56,757 nucleotides of DNA, taken from contig SHVF01000004.1 in assembly GCA_009691135.1 (NCBI GenBank), positions 1 through 56,757 on the forward strand. The letters run 5' to 3'. Both the position numbers and the translations under genes were made by a program. This stretch comes from Candidatus Planktophila sp. GTDB taxonomy: Bacteria; Actinomycetota; Actinomycetes; Nanopelagicales; Nanopelagicaceae. The notes beneath the pieces are model-generated. The model did not search any database. It was not told the DNA's origin and saw only the letters and a program-made list of their open reading frames with translations. Positions 1 through 8,609 of this stretch are shown here, piece by piece (the stretch's first letter is position 1; each line of letters starts with the position of its first letter).

Positions 1-206
1 GGGGTTTACCAAGCTATCTGCATCACTACAAATACTGGTGGTCTCTTACACCACCGTTTCACCCTTACACATTTGCATGTGCGGTCTATTTTCTGTGGCA
101 CTAATCCCGCGGATTTCTCCGGGTGGGTGTTACCCACCACCTTGCTCTGCGAAGTCCGGACTTTCCTCGGTGTCTTGCGACAACGCGGTGATCCGGGCGA
201 CTCTTC
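1..206 (-). ncRNA. rnpB: RNase P RNA (M1 RNA), 5' part; gene runs off the left edge
   Basis: Catalytic RNA of RNase P, which matures tRNA 5' ends. Read on the minus strand, the conserved bacterial elements appear in order: GAGGAAAGTCCGGAC, the GGTGGTGGGTAACACCCACC hairpin, CACAGAAAATAGACCGC, GGGTGAAACGGTGGTG with its pairing partner, and GGTAAACCCC at the window edge. The 5' end is placed near 206, where homology to the second copy at 5597-5731 stops and about 9 nt downstream of a TATCAT -10-like box (215-220). The 3' half lies outside the window. The P3 hairpin (171-182) has a GCAA tetraloop. This copy looks like the functional gene, because it continues past the point where the other copy is cut. 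Confidence 0.93.
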
Positions 207-214
207 AACTACAG

Positions 215-243
215 ATGATACGCCTTGATGCCTTAATGCAGTT
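215..243 (-). promoter_or_regulatory. Putative rnpB promoter (intact copy)
   Basis: A TATCAT -10-like hexamer (215-220) sits just upstream of the inferred RNA 5' end at 206. No good -35 box is visible at the expected distance. The equivalent place upstream of the truncated copy carries TATCCT, so the box is conserved between the two. The same interval must hold the divergent hutG promoter. Confidence 0.4.
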
Positions 244-279
244 AGTCAGCTTTATGCCTTTGAGCCGTAGGATTACCGC

Positions 280-1179
280 ATGTCAGTTCGGGGATTGTCC
301 AAAGACGAGAAATGGCCTCGCGCAAATACTCTCTTTGATAGCAGCTTGATCAGTGCAGATTTCGCTTTATTAGGCATCCCAGCACATGAAACCTCCCTTT
401 CATCTACTTCTGCGCACTTAACACCATCTGCGGTAAGAGAAGCGCTCGCCAGGTACTCAACATTTGCTGAATCAACAAGTTCTGATTTGCGAAGTATTTC
501 TATGACTGATTTGGGGGATATCGATTCTCCCGACTTTGTAGATGGAGAAAGCCGTGTTGCGAATTTCGCTTCTGACTTACTCAACAGACATAAATTAATT
601 GTTGCTCTTGGTGGCGATAACTCAATTACTTACTCACTTGCTAAAGGCTTATGGATCGATGTTCAAAACATCGGAGTAATTACCTTTGACGCGCACCATG
701 ATCTTCGTGACGGTGAATCAAATGGTTCTCCGCTTTGGAGACTAATTCAGGCTGGTCTGCCTGGAAAGAATATAGTTCAAATAGGTATTGCAGATTTTGC
801 GAATAGTTCAGAGTACGCAGATCGAGCAAAAGAGCACGGGGTTACCGTGATTACACGAGCTGAAATGCGATCTACAACCATGCCTGAAACAATTCGTAAG
901 GCGCTTGATATTGCTGGTATGCACGGTCGCGACATTTACGTTGATGTAGATGTAGATGTTTGCGATAGATCTGTAGCTCCAGCCTGTCCTGCATCACTAC
1001 CCGGTGGAATCTCAGCAGATGAATTACGTCATGGGGTCCGACTTATTGCTTCAGACAAGCGAGTTCGAGCATTAGACATAACCGAAATTGATGCTGCTAT
1101 TGATACAGATGATCAGCGCACAGTTCGCTTAGCCGCACTTCTAGTTCTTGAAGCCGCTGCCGGACTAGCTTCTAGATAA
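280..1179 (+). CDS. hutG: Formimidoylglutamase (ureohydrolase family)
   Basis: Last step of histidine breakdown: hydrolyses N-formimidoyl-L-glutamate to glutamate and formamide in the cytoplasm. The 299-residue protein has the arginase/agmatinase fold signatures: GGDN at 111-114, DAHHD at 137-141 and the DVDVDVCD metal motif at 222-229, followed by PGGIS. The family usually has His in the first motif as an Mn ligand; here it is Asn114. The start at 280 is supported by AGGA seven bases upstream. The gene is divergent from rnpB and convergent with hutH, overlapping its 3' end by 8 bp. Assignment as HutG rather than arginase or agmatinase rests on its place in a complete hut cluster. Confidence 0.85.
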   Translation: MSVRGLSKDEKWPRANTLFDSSLISADFALLGIPAHETSLSSTSAHLTPSAVREALARYSTFAESTSSDLRSISMTDLGDIDSPDFVDGESRVANFASDLLNRHKLIVALGGDNSITYSLAKGLWIDVQNIGVITFDAHHDLRDGESNGSPLWRLIQAGLPGKNIVQIGIADFANSSEYADRAKEHGVTVITRAEMRSTTMPETIRKALDIAGMHGRDIYVDVDVDVCDRSVAPACPASLPGGISADELRHGVRLIASDKRVRALDITEIDAAIDTDDQRTVRLAALLVLEAAAGLASR

Positions 1180-2725
1180 GCTGCTTAACAACTTCTTTTG
1201 CGGCAGCAACGACTGCTCCAGAATTAACCAGCCTTGCTGCTGCTTCTAATTCAGGTGATAGGAAACGATCTGGTCCTACTCCCCCCACAACTGTGCGTAA
1301 CTCTTTAACTACTCGTGCAGTTGCTGGTGATGGATCTAATCCAGCGCGAAACTCAATTGCACGCGCAGCTGTGACTAGCTCGATGGCCAAAATACGAGCG
1401 AGATTTTCGACAACTTTGCGAAGTTTGCGCGCTGCTGACCAGCCCATAGATACATGATCTTCTTGCATCGCAGAAGATGGGATCGAGTCAACACTTGCGG
1501 GTGTGGCTAGGCGTTTGTTTTCGCTTACTAAGCCGGCCTGTGTGTACTGCGCGATCATCAATCCAGAATCAACACCAGGATCATGCGCTAAAAATGGTGG
1601 AAGGCCTGCAGAACGATGTTGATCAAGTGCGCGGTCTGTTCGGCGCTCTGCTATTGAGCCCAAATCTGCTGCGGCAATAGCCAAGAAATCCAATACATAG
1701 GCAACAGGGGCTCCATGGAAATTTCCATTGGATTCAACTCGACCATCAGGCAGAACTACCGGGTTATCTATCGCGGATGCTAGTTCGCGTTCTGCAATAG
1801 TTGATGCATAAGAAACTGTGTCGCGAACTGCACCGGCAACTTGCGGAGCGCACCGAAGAGAATAAGCATCCTGTACTCGTGAATCATTTTCACGGTGTGA
1901 TGCAACAATTCCCGAACCTTTTAGTAGCGCATAGATATTTGCCGCACTTATTGCTTGTCCGATTTGAGGACGAAGTGGAGCATGTAGATCTGGTGCAAAC
2001 ACACGATCTGTTCCAAGCAATCCTTCAATGCTCATTGCCGTTGTTATATCTGCAACCATGCACAGTTGCTCAAGATCTGCACATGCCATGATCAACATTC
2101 CTAGCATTCCATCAGTTCCATTGATAAGCGCTAGACCTTCTTTTGCTTCAAGCTCAATTGGCTTAATGCCGGCAGCATTGAGCGCTTGCATTGTTTCCAT
2201 CTCAACGCCATTTGCATCGTGCACCCGACCCTCACCCATCAAAGCAAGTGCGCAATGTGAAAGTGGTGCTAAATCTCCACTGCACCCTAGTGAGCCAAAC
2301 TCTGGAACTACTGGAGTAATTCCATTGTTTAAGAAATCTACATAGGACTGTGCAAGTGCCACTCGCACACCAGTGCGACCAGATGCCATTGTGCGAAGGC
2401 GCAAAAACATCAGCGCCCGCACTACTTCACGCTCAATAGCAGGTCCAACACCTGCAGCATGTGAGCGAATAAGAGATTTCTGTAATTGAGAGCGATCTGC
2501 AACATCAATATGACGATTAGCCAGTGCGCCAAACCCTGTTGAAACACCATAAACAGGATCTCCCCCTGCGGCATAGCCTTCAATGTATTTTCTTGACGCA
2601 TTCATGGCGTCAATAGCAGCTGTTGAGAGTTCAATACGTGCATCGTGGCGTGCCACATCAATCACATCGGTGAATGTCGTGCCGGATGTTGAGAGAGTTA
2701 CGGTCTTATTTAATTTGGAGGCCAT
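1172..2725 (-). CDS. hutH: Histidine ammonia-lyase
   Basis: First step of histidine degradation: L-histidine to urocanate plus ammonia. The protein is 517 residues, the normal family size. The catalytic MIO prosthetic group should form from residues 148-150, here Cys-Ser-Gly within GSLGCSGDLAPLSH; many homologues have Ala-Ser-Gly, and the Cys variant also occurs in the family. The VYGVSTGFG segment near residues 59-66 carries the conserved active-site Tyr. It is the last gene of the hutU-hutI-hutH transcription unit and its start overlaps the hutI end by 20 bp, which suggests translational coupling. Its 3' end overlaps convergent hutG. Confidence 0.95.
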   Translation of the reverse strand: MASKLNKTVTLSTSGTTFTDVIDVARHDARIELSTAAIDAMNASRKYIEGYAAGGDPVYGVSTGFGALANRHIDVADRSQLQKSLIRSHAAGVGPAIEREVVRALMFLRLRTMASGRTGVRVALAQSYVDFLNNGITPVVPEFGSLGCSGDLAPLSHCALALMGEGRVHDANGVEMETMQALNAAGIKPIELEAKEGLALINGTDGMLGMLIMACADLEQLCMVADITTAMSIEGLLGTDRVFAPDLHAPLRPQIGQAISAANIYALLKGSGIVASHRENDSRVQDAYSLRCAPQVAGAVRDTVSYASTIAERELASAIDNPVVLPDGRVESNGNFHGAPVAYVLDFLAIAAADLGSIAERRTDRALDQHRSAGLPPFLAHDPGVDSGLMIAQYTQAGLVSENKRLATPASVDSIPSSAMQEDHVSMGWSAARKLRKVVENLARILAIELVTAARAIEFRAGLDPSPATARVVKELRTVVGGVGPDRFLSPELEAAARLVNSGAVVAAAKEVVKQLI

Positions 2726-3881
2726 CTCGCCACACCTGTTCTATTAATTGAACACCTGGGCGATATGCCAAGTGAATGTATGAATCTGCATTAAGAATAG
2801 AGAAGTTAGCTCGAGCACCTTCAAAAAGATGTCCGATGTCATCGCGACGTAGCGCTTTTGCCCCACCCATTGTTGCCGACCAGAGTGCTTGTTCGGTTGA
2901 GAAGTGCATTTCGCGAACAGCAACTGCGATGATGAAAGGCATGCTTGTTGTATATGAAGACCCTGGGTTGCAATCAGAAGCCAATGCCACAGTGATGCTG
3001 GCCTCAAGTAGCGGGCGAACATCAGGATAGGCAGAGCGAGTAGAGAACTCAGCCCCTGGCAAAAGAGTTGCCACAGTATTAGATGTTGAGAGCGCTTGAA
3101 TATCTCTCTCACTGACATGTGAAACGTGATCCACAGATGCAGCATCAAGTTCAACACCTAAACGAACCCCTTGACCTTCTTGTAGTTGGTTTGCATGAAT
3201 ACGTGGCAACAAACCTTTAGCTATACCCGCATTTAAGATTGTTCGGGCATCATCGACTGAAAATGCGCCTTTGTCACAGAAAACATCTATCCACTTTGAA
3301 AAGGGAAGAACCGCATCCAGCATTGGTCCAGTGACTAAATCAACATAATCTTTAGGGTTTTTTGCATACTCAACCGGAACAACGTGGGCACCTAGAAATG
3401 TGGTTTCTTCAGTGAAGGAACGTGCAATTTCAAGTGATCTGCGCTCGTCTTCAACGCTTAGGCCATACCCAGACTTCATTTCAATCGTTGTTGTGCCGGT
3501 GGAATAACTCTCATTTAAAAGTGATTGGGCGTTGGCGCGCAGAACATCATTACTTGCTTCTCGAGTTTTCTCCACGGTGTGTGCAATGCCGCCAGCGCTA
3601 TAGCTCTCACCCAACATGCGGGCTCGAAACTCTTGACTGCGATTTCCAGCAAAGATCATATGAGTATGGCTGTCTACGAATCCTGGAATAACTGCCCGGC
3701 CCTTGGCATCTAGACGACGCCTGATGTGATGTGTTGGCGCATCTGAATCTGGCCCTGCCCAAGCAATTACGCCATCTTCGATGAGCAGTGCAGCGTTTTC
3801 AATTACTCCCAGTTTTGTTCCATCATGTTGTGGATCATTGGTGACTAACTGACCAATATTGCGAACAAGTGTGCTTGTCAC
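2706..3881 (-). CDS. hutI: Imidazolonepropionase
   Basis: Hydrolyses 4-imidazolone-5-propionate to N-formimidoyl-L-glutamate, the third step of histidine use. The 391-residue amidohydrolase-fold protein shows the metal-binding [12 protein letters not shown] (His72, His74), KSGYGL, GAHVVP, IHANQL and the late ASDCNPGSS motif. The start codon is GTG and overlaps the hutU stop as GTGA (3878-3881), the usual sign of translational coupling. The end overlaps hutH. All key motifs are present and the length is normal, so an intact enzyme is expected. Confidence 0.95.
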   Translation of the reverse strand: MTSTLVRNIGQLVTNDPQHDGTKLGVIENAALLIEDGVIAWAGPDSDAPTHHIRRRLDAKGRAVIPGFVDSHTHMIFAGNRSQEFRARMLGESYSAGGIAHTVEKTREASNDVLRANAQSLLNESYSTGTTTIEMKSGYGLSVEDERRSLEIARSFTEETTFLGAHVVPVEYAKNPKDYVDLVTGPMLDAVLPFSKWIDVFCDKGAFSVDDARTILNAGIAKGLLPRIHANQLQEGQGVRLGVELDAASVDHVSHVSERDIQALSTSNTVATLLPGAEFSTRSAYPDVRPLLEASITVALASDCNPGSSYTTSMPFIIAVAVREMHFSTEQALWSATMGGAKALRRDDIGHLFEGARANFSILNADSYIHLAYRPGVQLIEQVWRDGLQIK

Positions 3882-5539
3882 TCAGTATCCAACATAGGAA
3901 TATGTATGTGCCGATGCTTTGCTGTATCAACAGCTAAGTCATAGCCAGCATCAGCATGTCGAATAACTCCCATACCAGGATCATTTGTTAATACGCGCTC
4001 TAATTTTTGTGCTGCGAGTTTGGTGCCATCAGCAACGGAAACTTGCCCTGCATGCATAGAACGTCCCATACCAACGCCACCGCCATGATGAATGGATACC
4101 CAAGAAGCACCAGAAGAGATATTGACCATTGCATTGAGTAATGGCCAGTCAGCAATAGCATCAGAGCCATCGAGCATTGCTTCAGTTTCACGATAAGGCG
4201 ATGCAACAGAGCCGCAATCTAGATGATCGCGTCCGATAACAATGGGAGCCGATACTTCACCACGTGCAACTAAATCATTAAACGCAAGACCAGCTTTGTC
4301 GCGCTCTCCATAGCCCAACCAACAGATGCGAGCAGGCAGACCTTGGAATGCAACTTTCTCTTGGGCCATGGTTATCCAACGATGCAGACCTTCATTCGCT
4401 GGGAATAAATCAAGAACTGCTTTATCTGTGCGATAGATATCTTTGGGATCTCCAGAGAGTGCTACCCAGCGAAATGGGCCCTTTCCTTCGCAGAAAAGTG
4501 GGCGAATATAGGCAGGGACAAAACCAGGGAAAGCAAAAGCGCGAGAATAGCCACCTTGGCGAGCCTCATCACGGATTGAATTACCGTAGTCAAAAACCTC
4601 GGCGCCCTTATCCATAAAGCCCACCATGGCTTCAACATGTTTAGCCATAGATGCTTGAGAGCGCTTGGTGAAATCAGATGGATTATCTCTTGCTATCCGT
4701 GCGGCTTCATGAACATCGATTCCAACTGGAACATAAGAGAAAGGATCATGGGCTGATGTTTGATCAGTAACGATGTCGATTGGCACATCCATTGAAAGAA
4801 GCAGAGGAAAGAGTTCTGCAGCATTTCCTTCTAAGCCAACAGAGAGTGGAACACGCGCATTCTTTGCCTTCAGTACGCGTTCAACTGCATCATCAACGTT
4901 ATCTGCAATCTCGTCCAGGTATCCAGTTTGAATGCGCTTTTCTAATCTTGACTTGTCTATGTCAATAACTAAACAGACTCCACCATTCATGGTCACAGCA
5001 AGAGGTTGCGCTCCACCCATACCACCGCAGCCACCAGTCAAAGTTAGCGTTCCTTGCAATGTTCCGTTAAAGCGCTTTTGTGCAACTGCAGCAAAGGTTT
5101 CATATGTTCCTTGCAAAATTCCCTGTGTGCCGATGTAGATCCAAGAACCTGCAGTCATCTGTCCATACATCGTTAAACCAAGTTGTTCTAACCTGCGAAA
5201 CTCTGGCCAGTTAGCCCAGTCACCAACTAAGTTTGAATTTGCAATAAGTACTCGAGGTGCCCATTCGTGAGTTGCAAAGACACCAACAGGCTTACCTGAT
5301 TGAACGAGAAGTGTTTCATCATCCTTTAGGTTGGTTAGACTTTTTACTATTGCATCAAAAGATGGCCAGTTACGCGCGGCTTTGCCGGTACCGCCATAAA
5401 CAACAAGGTTTTCTGGATGCTCCGCAACGGCTGGATCTAAATTGTTATGGAGCATTCGAATTGCAGCCTCTTGCCCCCAACCTTTAGCGCTCATAGTTGG
5501 ACCCGTTGCTGCATGCAAAATACGCGAAGTAATAGTCAT
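3878..5539 (-). CDS. hutU: Urocanate hydratase
   Basis: Converts urocanate to imidazolonepropionate using tightly bound NAD+, the second step of histidine degradation. I place the start at 5539 (protein begins [14 protein letters not shown], 553 residues). The longer frame from 5665 adds 42 residues that are merely a translation through the truncated rnpB copy, and 553 residues fits the family. Visible signatures include [17 protein letters not shown] near the N-terminus, the Gly-rich [15 protein letters not shown] segment and [18 protein letters not shown] near the C-terminus. It is first in the hutUIH unit. There is no good Shine-Dalgarno upstream; the leader contains the rnpB fragment. Confidence 0.93.
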   Translation of the reverse strand: MTITSRILHAATGPTMSAKGWGQEAAIRMLHNNLDPAVAEHPENLVVYGGTGKAARNWPSFDAIVKSLTNLKDDETLLVQSGKPVGVFATHEWAPRVLIANSNLVGDWANWPEFRRLEQLGLTMYGQMTAGSWIYIGTQGILQGTYETFAAVAQKRFNGTLQGTLTLTGGCGGMGGAQPLAVTMNGGVCLVIDIDKSRLEKRIQTGYLDEIADNVDDAVERVLKAKNARVPLSVGLEGNAAELFPLLLSMDVPIDIVTDQTSAHDPFSYVPVGIDVHEAARIARDNPSDFTKRSQASMAKHVEAMVGFMDKGAEVFDYGNSIRDEARQGGYSRAFAFPGFVPAYIRPLFCEGKGPFRWVALSGDPKDIYRTDKAVLDLFPANEGLHRWITMAQEKVAFQGLPARICWLGYGERDKAGLAFNDLVARGEVSAPIVIGRDHLDCGSVASPYRETEAMLDGSDAIADWPLLNAMVNISSGASWVSIHHGGGVGMGRSMHAGQVSVADGTKLAAQKLERVLTNDPGMGVIRHADAGYDLAVDTAKHRHIHIPMLDTE

Positions 5540-5596
5540 GGGGTGAACAATATCGGCACTGGAGCAAATGGATAGTGGCGCGATTAATTGAGTTCC

Positions 5597-5731
5597 TTTG
5601 CATGTGCGGTCTATTTTCTGTGGCACTAATCCCGCGGATTTCTCCCGGTGGGTGTTACCCACCACCTTGCTCTGCGAAGTCCGGACTTTCCTCGGTGTAC
5701 AAGTACAACGCGGTGATCCGGGCGACTCTTC
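5597..5731 (-). pseudogene. Truncated second copy of the rnpB 5' half
   Basis: Positions 5597-5731 align without gaps to 72-206, the 5' half of the intact RNase P RNA, with 7 differences in 135 bases. Six of them are a block in the P3 hairpin (5696-5707): stem TGTA/TACA with CUUG loop instead of TGTC/GACA with GCAA loop, so pairing is kept. The seventh (5646) breaks the closing pair of a GAAA-capped hairpin that is perfect in the intact copy. The fragment ends abruptly just after the conserved GACCGCACATGCAAA segment, so it cannot make RNase P. It is followed 58 bp later by the hutU start on the same strand. Confidence 0.9.
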
Positions 5732-5737
5732 GCATCA

Positions 5738-5766
5738 AGGATACGGCGAGTAGATGGGTTTATGAA
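5738..5766 (-). promoter_or_regulatory. Putative promoter of the displaced rnpB copy, reading into hutU
   Basis: TATCCT (5738-5743) with TTCATA (5761-5766) at 17-bp spacing resembles a housekeeping sigma factor promoter and would start transcription near 5731, the 5' end of the rnpB fragment. If active, it would transcribe the RNA fragment and then hutU, hutI and hutH, giving a leader of roughly 190 nt. Confidence 0.45.
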
Positions 5767-6656
5767 ACGTGCTTTTCGCTTCCGCCTGAATTACGTGTAG
5801 CAATAAGGCTTGTAATAGCGGTAATAACTAAGGTTGAAATAATCACTCCTAGGCTGAGTTCAAGTGAAATTTCTGGAACGTGAACTCCAATTCCATGTAG
5901 TGCCTCCAAAACCATCTTCACACCAATGAAAGCCAGAATGAATGCCAAGCCTCGAGATAAGTGAATCAAGCGATCCATTAGGCCCTGCAATAAGAAGTAA
6001 AGCTGTCGCAAGCCCATCAAAGCAAAAATATTCGCAGTAATGACTACGTAGGTACTTGTTGTTAGACCAAGAATTGCCGGAATTGAATCGAGTGCAAAGA
6101 TCAGATCGGTAATACCAAGAGCAATTAAAGCGATTCCAAAATTGCTCATTCCACGATTGCGTAAAAAAGTAACCAACTTAGCCTCATCGTTTTCAACTTC
6201 ACTTTTCTCGTTGATGAGTTTGTAAGCCGTGAAAATAAGGAATGCACCAAAAAAGAAGAAAACCCAAGTAAATCGAGTAACGAGTGCTACTCCAGCAAAG
6301 ATGAGAATAATTCGCAGAACAATTGCAATGAGAATTCCTAGAAGTAGAACCAGCTGCTGGGATTCTTTCTTAATCTTGAGGCTAGCCAATAAAATTATGA
6401 ATACAAAAAGGTTATCAACGGATAGCGAATACTCGGTTATCCATCCAGCCAAAAATTCTTTTCGATATTCATCTGGTGCCCAATTTGGAAGCAGGAATCC
6501 GAAAATCAGTGCAGCGGCAACATAGAAAAGGGTCCAGCTAAGTGCTTCTCTGTGTGATGTCTCTTTATTTCTATGGACAACTGCCAGAATTAAGTCAAAG
6601 ATGATCACTGCACTAAGTACCGAAATCGTTACAAGCCAAACAGTTGTAGAAATCAT
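5760..6656 (-). CDS. TerC family integral membrane protein
   Basis: Membrane protein of 298 residues with about eight to nine hydrophobic segments. It belongs to the TerC/Alx family (named after tellurite resistance; members such as Alx and MeeF/MeeY act in manganese export or metal homeostasis). The conserved acidic motifs in membrane helices are present: SLSVDNLFVF around residue 79 and DLIFALDSIPAIL near residue 190. The start overlaps the stop of the upstream RNase H/phosphatase gene as ATGA. Downstream on the same strand lies the displaced rnpB 5' region, so in the ancestor terC probably lay directly upstream of rnpB. The substrate is inferred, not shown. Confidence 0.85.
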   Translation of the reverse strand: MISTTVWLVTISVLSAVIIFDLILAVVHRNKETSHREALSWTLFYVAAALIFGFLLPNWAPDEYRKEFLAGWITEYSLSVDNLFVFIILLASLKIKKESQQLVLLLGILIAIVLRIILIFAGVALVTRFTWVFFFFGAFLIFTAYKLINEKSEVENDEAKLVTFLRNRGMSNFGIALIALGITDLIFALDSIPAILGLTTSTYVVITANIFALMGLRQLYFLLQGLMDRLIHLSRGLAFILAFIGVKMVLEALHGIGVHVPEISLELSLGVIISTLVITAITSLIATRNSGGSEKHVS

Positions 6657-7738
6657 GTGCGAAAATGTCCCATCTCGTTAAGGCTACGTAAGGCGCGAAG
6701 TCCATCTGATGGCCAAATTGAAATTGAAGTGATTGAGCAAGGGGCTACATCTATGTGAAAGACCGCCTCGGTTGGTGCTCCCGTAACTATTTGCGCAGCT
6801 AATTTAATGACTCCGTTATGAGTAACAACTACAACTCGTTGACCGGGATATTCGGCAGCGATTTTTTCTAACGCTTCTTCTACTCTAAATCCAGCTTGAT
6901 CGTATGACTCTCCCCCGCCGGGAGCGTATGCAGAGGAATTAAGCCATGCTTGATAATCATCTGGGAACTTCTCTTTTACTTCTTCAAATAAAAGGCCATC
7001 CCAATCACCGAATGAGAGTTCATACCAAATCTCGTCAAAAGTTATTTCGATTCCGGTTGCAGCAGAAATAGCTTGAGCCGTCTGGGTTGTGCGCGCCAAG
7101 GGCGATGCAACGATAACTTCTGGCTTTAACTTGGCTATTTCTTTAGCAACGGCTGCTGCTTGAGATAAGCCTTTTTCAGTTAACTCTGGATTTAGTGGGC
7201 CAGTGCCAGAAAACCTACGCATCGGGGTCAGAACTGTTTCACCGTGGCGAACCAGGTAAATCATGGTCGGCACTTCATCACTGCGCAGGCGCTCAGATAA
7301 GTAGTTCTGCTGAATCTGCGGTTCGGGCTTGTGCGCCGATTCACCATCGAGTGCTTTGTTGGCAAGACGATCGGCATGCGAATTCTCATCGCGTGGAATC
7401 CAAGAGTATGTAATGAGCAGTGGGTTATGTGCTGAGCGACATTGCTTTGCAAGATCACGCATATCAGCATGCTTGATCTGCCAGCGCCCAGACATTTGTT
7501 CGACAACTAACTTGGAATCCATTGCTACTTCGATTGTTGCTTCGGGATCGAGTTTATTAATGTGGCTTAGCCCGGCAAGTAATCCGCTGTATTCGGCGAC
7601 GTTATTGGTGGCAATTCCGATTACATCAAATAGTTCAGCAACAATTTTTCCATTTTCGCTTACTACGGCGCCATATCCAGCAGGTCCAGGATTTCCGCGA
7701 GATCCACCATCGGCAGTTAACTTGAAATTGCGCGCCAT
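6653..7738 (-). CDS. Bifunctional RNase HI / histidine-phosphatase fusion
   Basis: A 361-residue fusion typical of Actinobacteria (Mycobacterium tuberculosis Rv2228c type). Residues 1-140 are an RNase H type I domain with acidic catalytic residues Asp10, Glu49, Asp74 and Asp123 in their usual motifs (TADGGSRGNPG, NNVAEY, AMDSK, HADRLANKAL); it cleaves RNA in RNA:DNA hybrids. Residues from about 158 form a phosphoglycerate-mutase-like histidine phosphatase with LVRHGET (catalytic His165) and a later VVVTHNG. The phosphatase half resembles CobC; its real substrate is uncertain (alpha-ribazole phosphate is one possibility). It lies between terC (ATGA overlap) and the zinc-ribbon gene (3-bp gap), as in related genomes. 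Confidence 0.9.
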   Translation of the reverse strand: MARNFKLTADGGSRGNPGPAGYGAVVSENGKIVAELFDVIGIATNNVAEYSGLLAGLSHINKLDPEATIEVAMDSKLVVEQMSGRWQIKHADMRDLAKQCRSAHNPLLITYSWIPRDENSHADRLANKALDGESAHKPEPQIQQNYLSERLRSDEVPTMIYLVRHGETVLTPMRRFSGTGPLNPELTEKGLSQAAAVAKEIAKLKPEVIVASPLARTTQTAQAISAATGIEITFDEIWYELSFGDWDGLLFEEVKEKFPDDYQAWLNSSAYAPGGGESYDQAGFRVEEALEKIAAEYPGQRVVVVTHNGVIKLAAQIVTGAPTEAVFHIDVAPCSITSISIWPSDGLRALRSLNEMGHFRT

Positions 7739-7741
7739 TTA

Positions 7742-8467
7742 TTACCCGCGCACCAGAATGCATCGGCATTCTTCACAGCGAACTAATTCATCTTCAGCCA
7801 AGGCGGCAATGCGTTGCAATTCGACTGTGTTGATAGTTAAGTGACAGCCTTTACATTGATTGCCGACTAGGGCCGCAGCACCTGTTCCGTTATTGCTTGC
7901 GCGAATCTTCTCGTATAGCGCCATTAGTTCGGGGTTAACGCTGGCAGCTGTTTTAGCTCGATCTTCGGCAGCTGCTGCCAGATCCGCACCAATTACGGTC
8001 AGCGTGTTCTCTTTAGAGATTTCTAAGTTAGCAATTTCAAGGGCGAGCGCGGATTCTTCACTTTGCAAAGCGGTGATGCGATCCTTGATGCCATCAACGC
8101 GCATCATAATTTCAAGTTCTACTTCTTCAAGCTCAGAGCGTCGGGTGGCCAGCGAAACAAGTTCGTGCTGTAGTTGTTCCAATTCCTTGGCAGCGCCCGT
8201 GCCTGAACCCAATCGGGTTTCATCTCTAGTAATGCGAGAGACCACTTGTTCAACATCGTTTTCAGCACGGTTTAGTTCTCGCTTAACATCACTGAGCTCT
8301 GTCTCGGCTGCAATACGCAGGTCTCGTGCATTACTTGATTTGATAGTTAGCGAGGCAATTGTTGCGATTTCTGGAAGCGCTGCGGCCTTGGCATTTAGTG
8401 AAGTGGTTGTGAAATCAAAGCCTTGAATATCTAAAATGGAGCGTTGATCACTCAGGGTGGCTTTCAT
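7742..8467 (-). CDS. Coiled-coil protein with C-terminal C4 zinc ribbon (DUF164 type)
   Basis: The start is set at 8467 because GGAGG lies seven bases upstream and the longer frame would run into the tRNA-Val gene. The 241-residue protein is mostly a long antiparallel coiled coil (about residues 30-180, rich in Glu, Leu, Arg) followed by a zinc ribbon with CKGC near 205 and CEEC near 230. The family is widespread in Actinobacteria beside the RNase H/phosphatase gene (M. tuberculosis Rv2229c). Its role is not established; RNA or protein binding is often suggested. It is probably co-transcribed with the downstream rnhA fusion and terC. Confidence 0.85.
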   Translation of the reverse strand: MKATLSDQRSILDIQGFDFTTTSLNAKAAALPEIATIASLTIKSSNARDLRIAAETELSDVKRELNRAENDVEQVVSRITRDETRLGSGTGAAKELEQLQHELVSLATRRSELEEVELEIMMRVDGIKDRITALQSEESALALEIANLEISKENTLTVIGADLAAAAEDRAKTAASVNPELMALYEKIRASNNGTGAAALVGNQCKGCHLTINTVELQRIAALAEDELVRCEECRCILVRG

Positions 8468-8509
8468 AAGTGCCTCCAAAGAGTGGGTAAAACGTATGGA
8501 ATTTTCTTG

Positions 8510-8581
8510 TGGGCGCTGAGGGTTTCGAACCCCCGACATTCTCGGTGTAAACGAGACGCTCTACCACTGAGCTAAGCACCC
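8510..8581 (-). tRNA. tRNA-Val (anticodon UAC)
   Basis: A cloverleaf is readable on the minus strand: acceptor GGGTGCT pairs with AGCGCCC, D-arm GCTCAGTGGTAGAGC, anticodon stem TCTCG/CGAGA with loop TTTACAC (anticodon TAC), and T-arm GGGGGTTCGAACCCTC. The discriminator base is A. CCA is not encoded (the next bases are CAA), so tRNA nucleotidyltransferase must add it. Confidence 0.95.
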
Positions 8582-8609
8582 GATTGCTGCGTGGGAAATA
8601 CTACCTTAA

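Noticed and set aside
38-584. Open frames of about 100 codons on both strands across rnpB and the hutG start
   Set aside because: They overlap the RNase P RNA and hutG; their products show no domain pattern and the RNA identification is much stronger.
200-5600. Insertion sequence or transposase as the carrier of the hut cassette
   Set aside because: No transposase or integrase frame and no terminal inverted repeats were found between the rnpB copies; only the rnpB duplication marks the edges.
5575-5883. 102-codon plus-strand frame over the truncated rnpB copy and the terC end
   Set aside because: It shares sequence with the frame at 38-349 only because both translate the duplicated RNase P sequence; it is antisense to terC and has no ribosome site.
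7860-8426. 188-codon frame antisense to the zinc-ribbon gene
   Set aside because: Long antisense frames over Ala/Glu-rich coiled-coil genes are common; the product is Ser/Ala low complexity and the minus-strand gene has a good ribosome site and zinc motifs.
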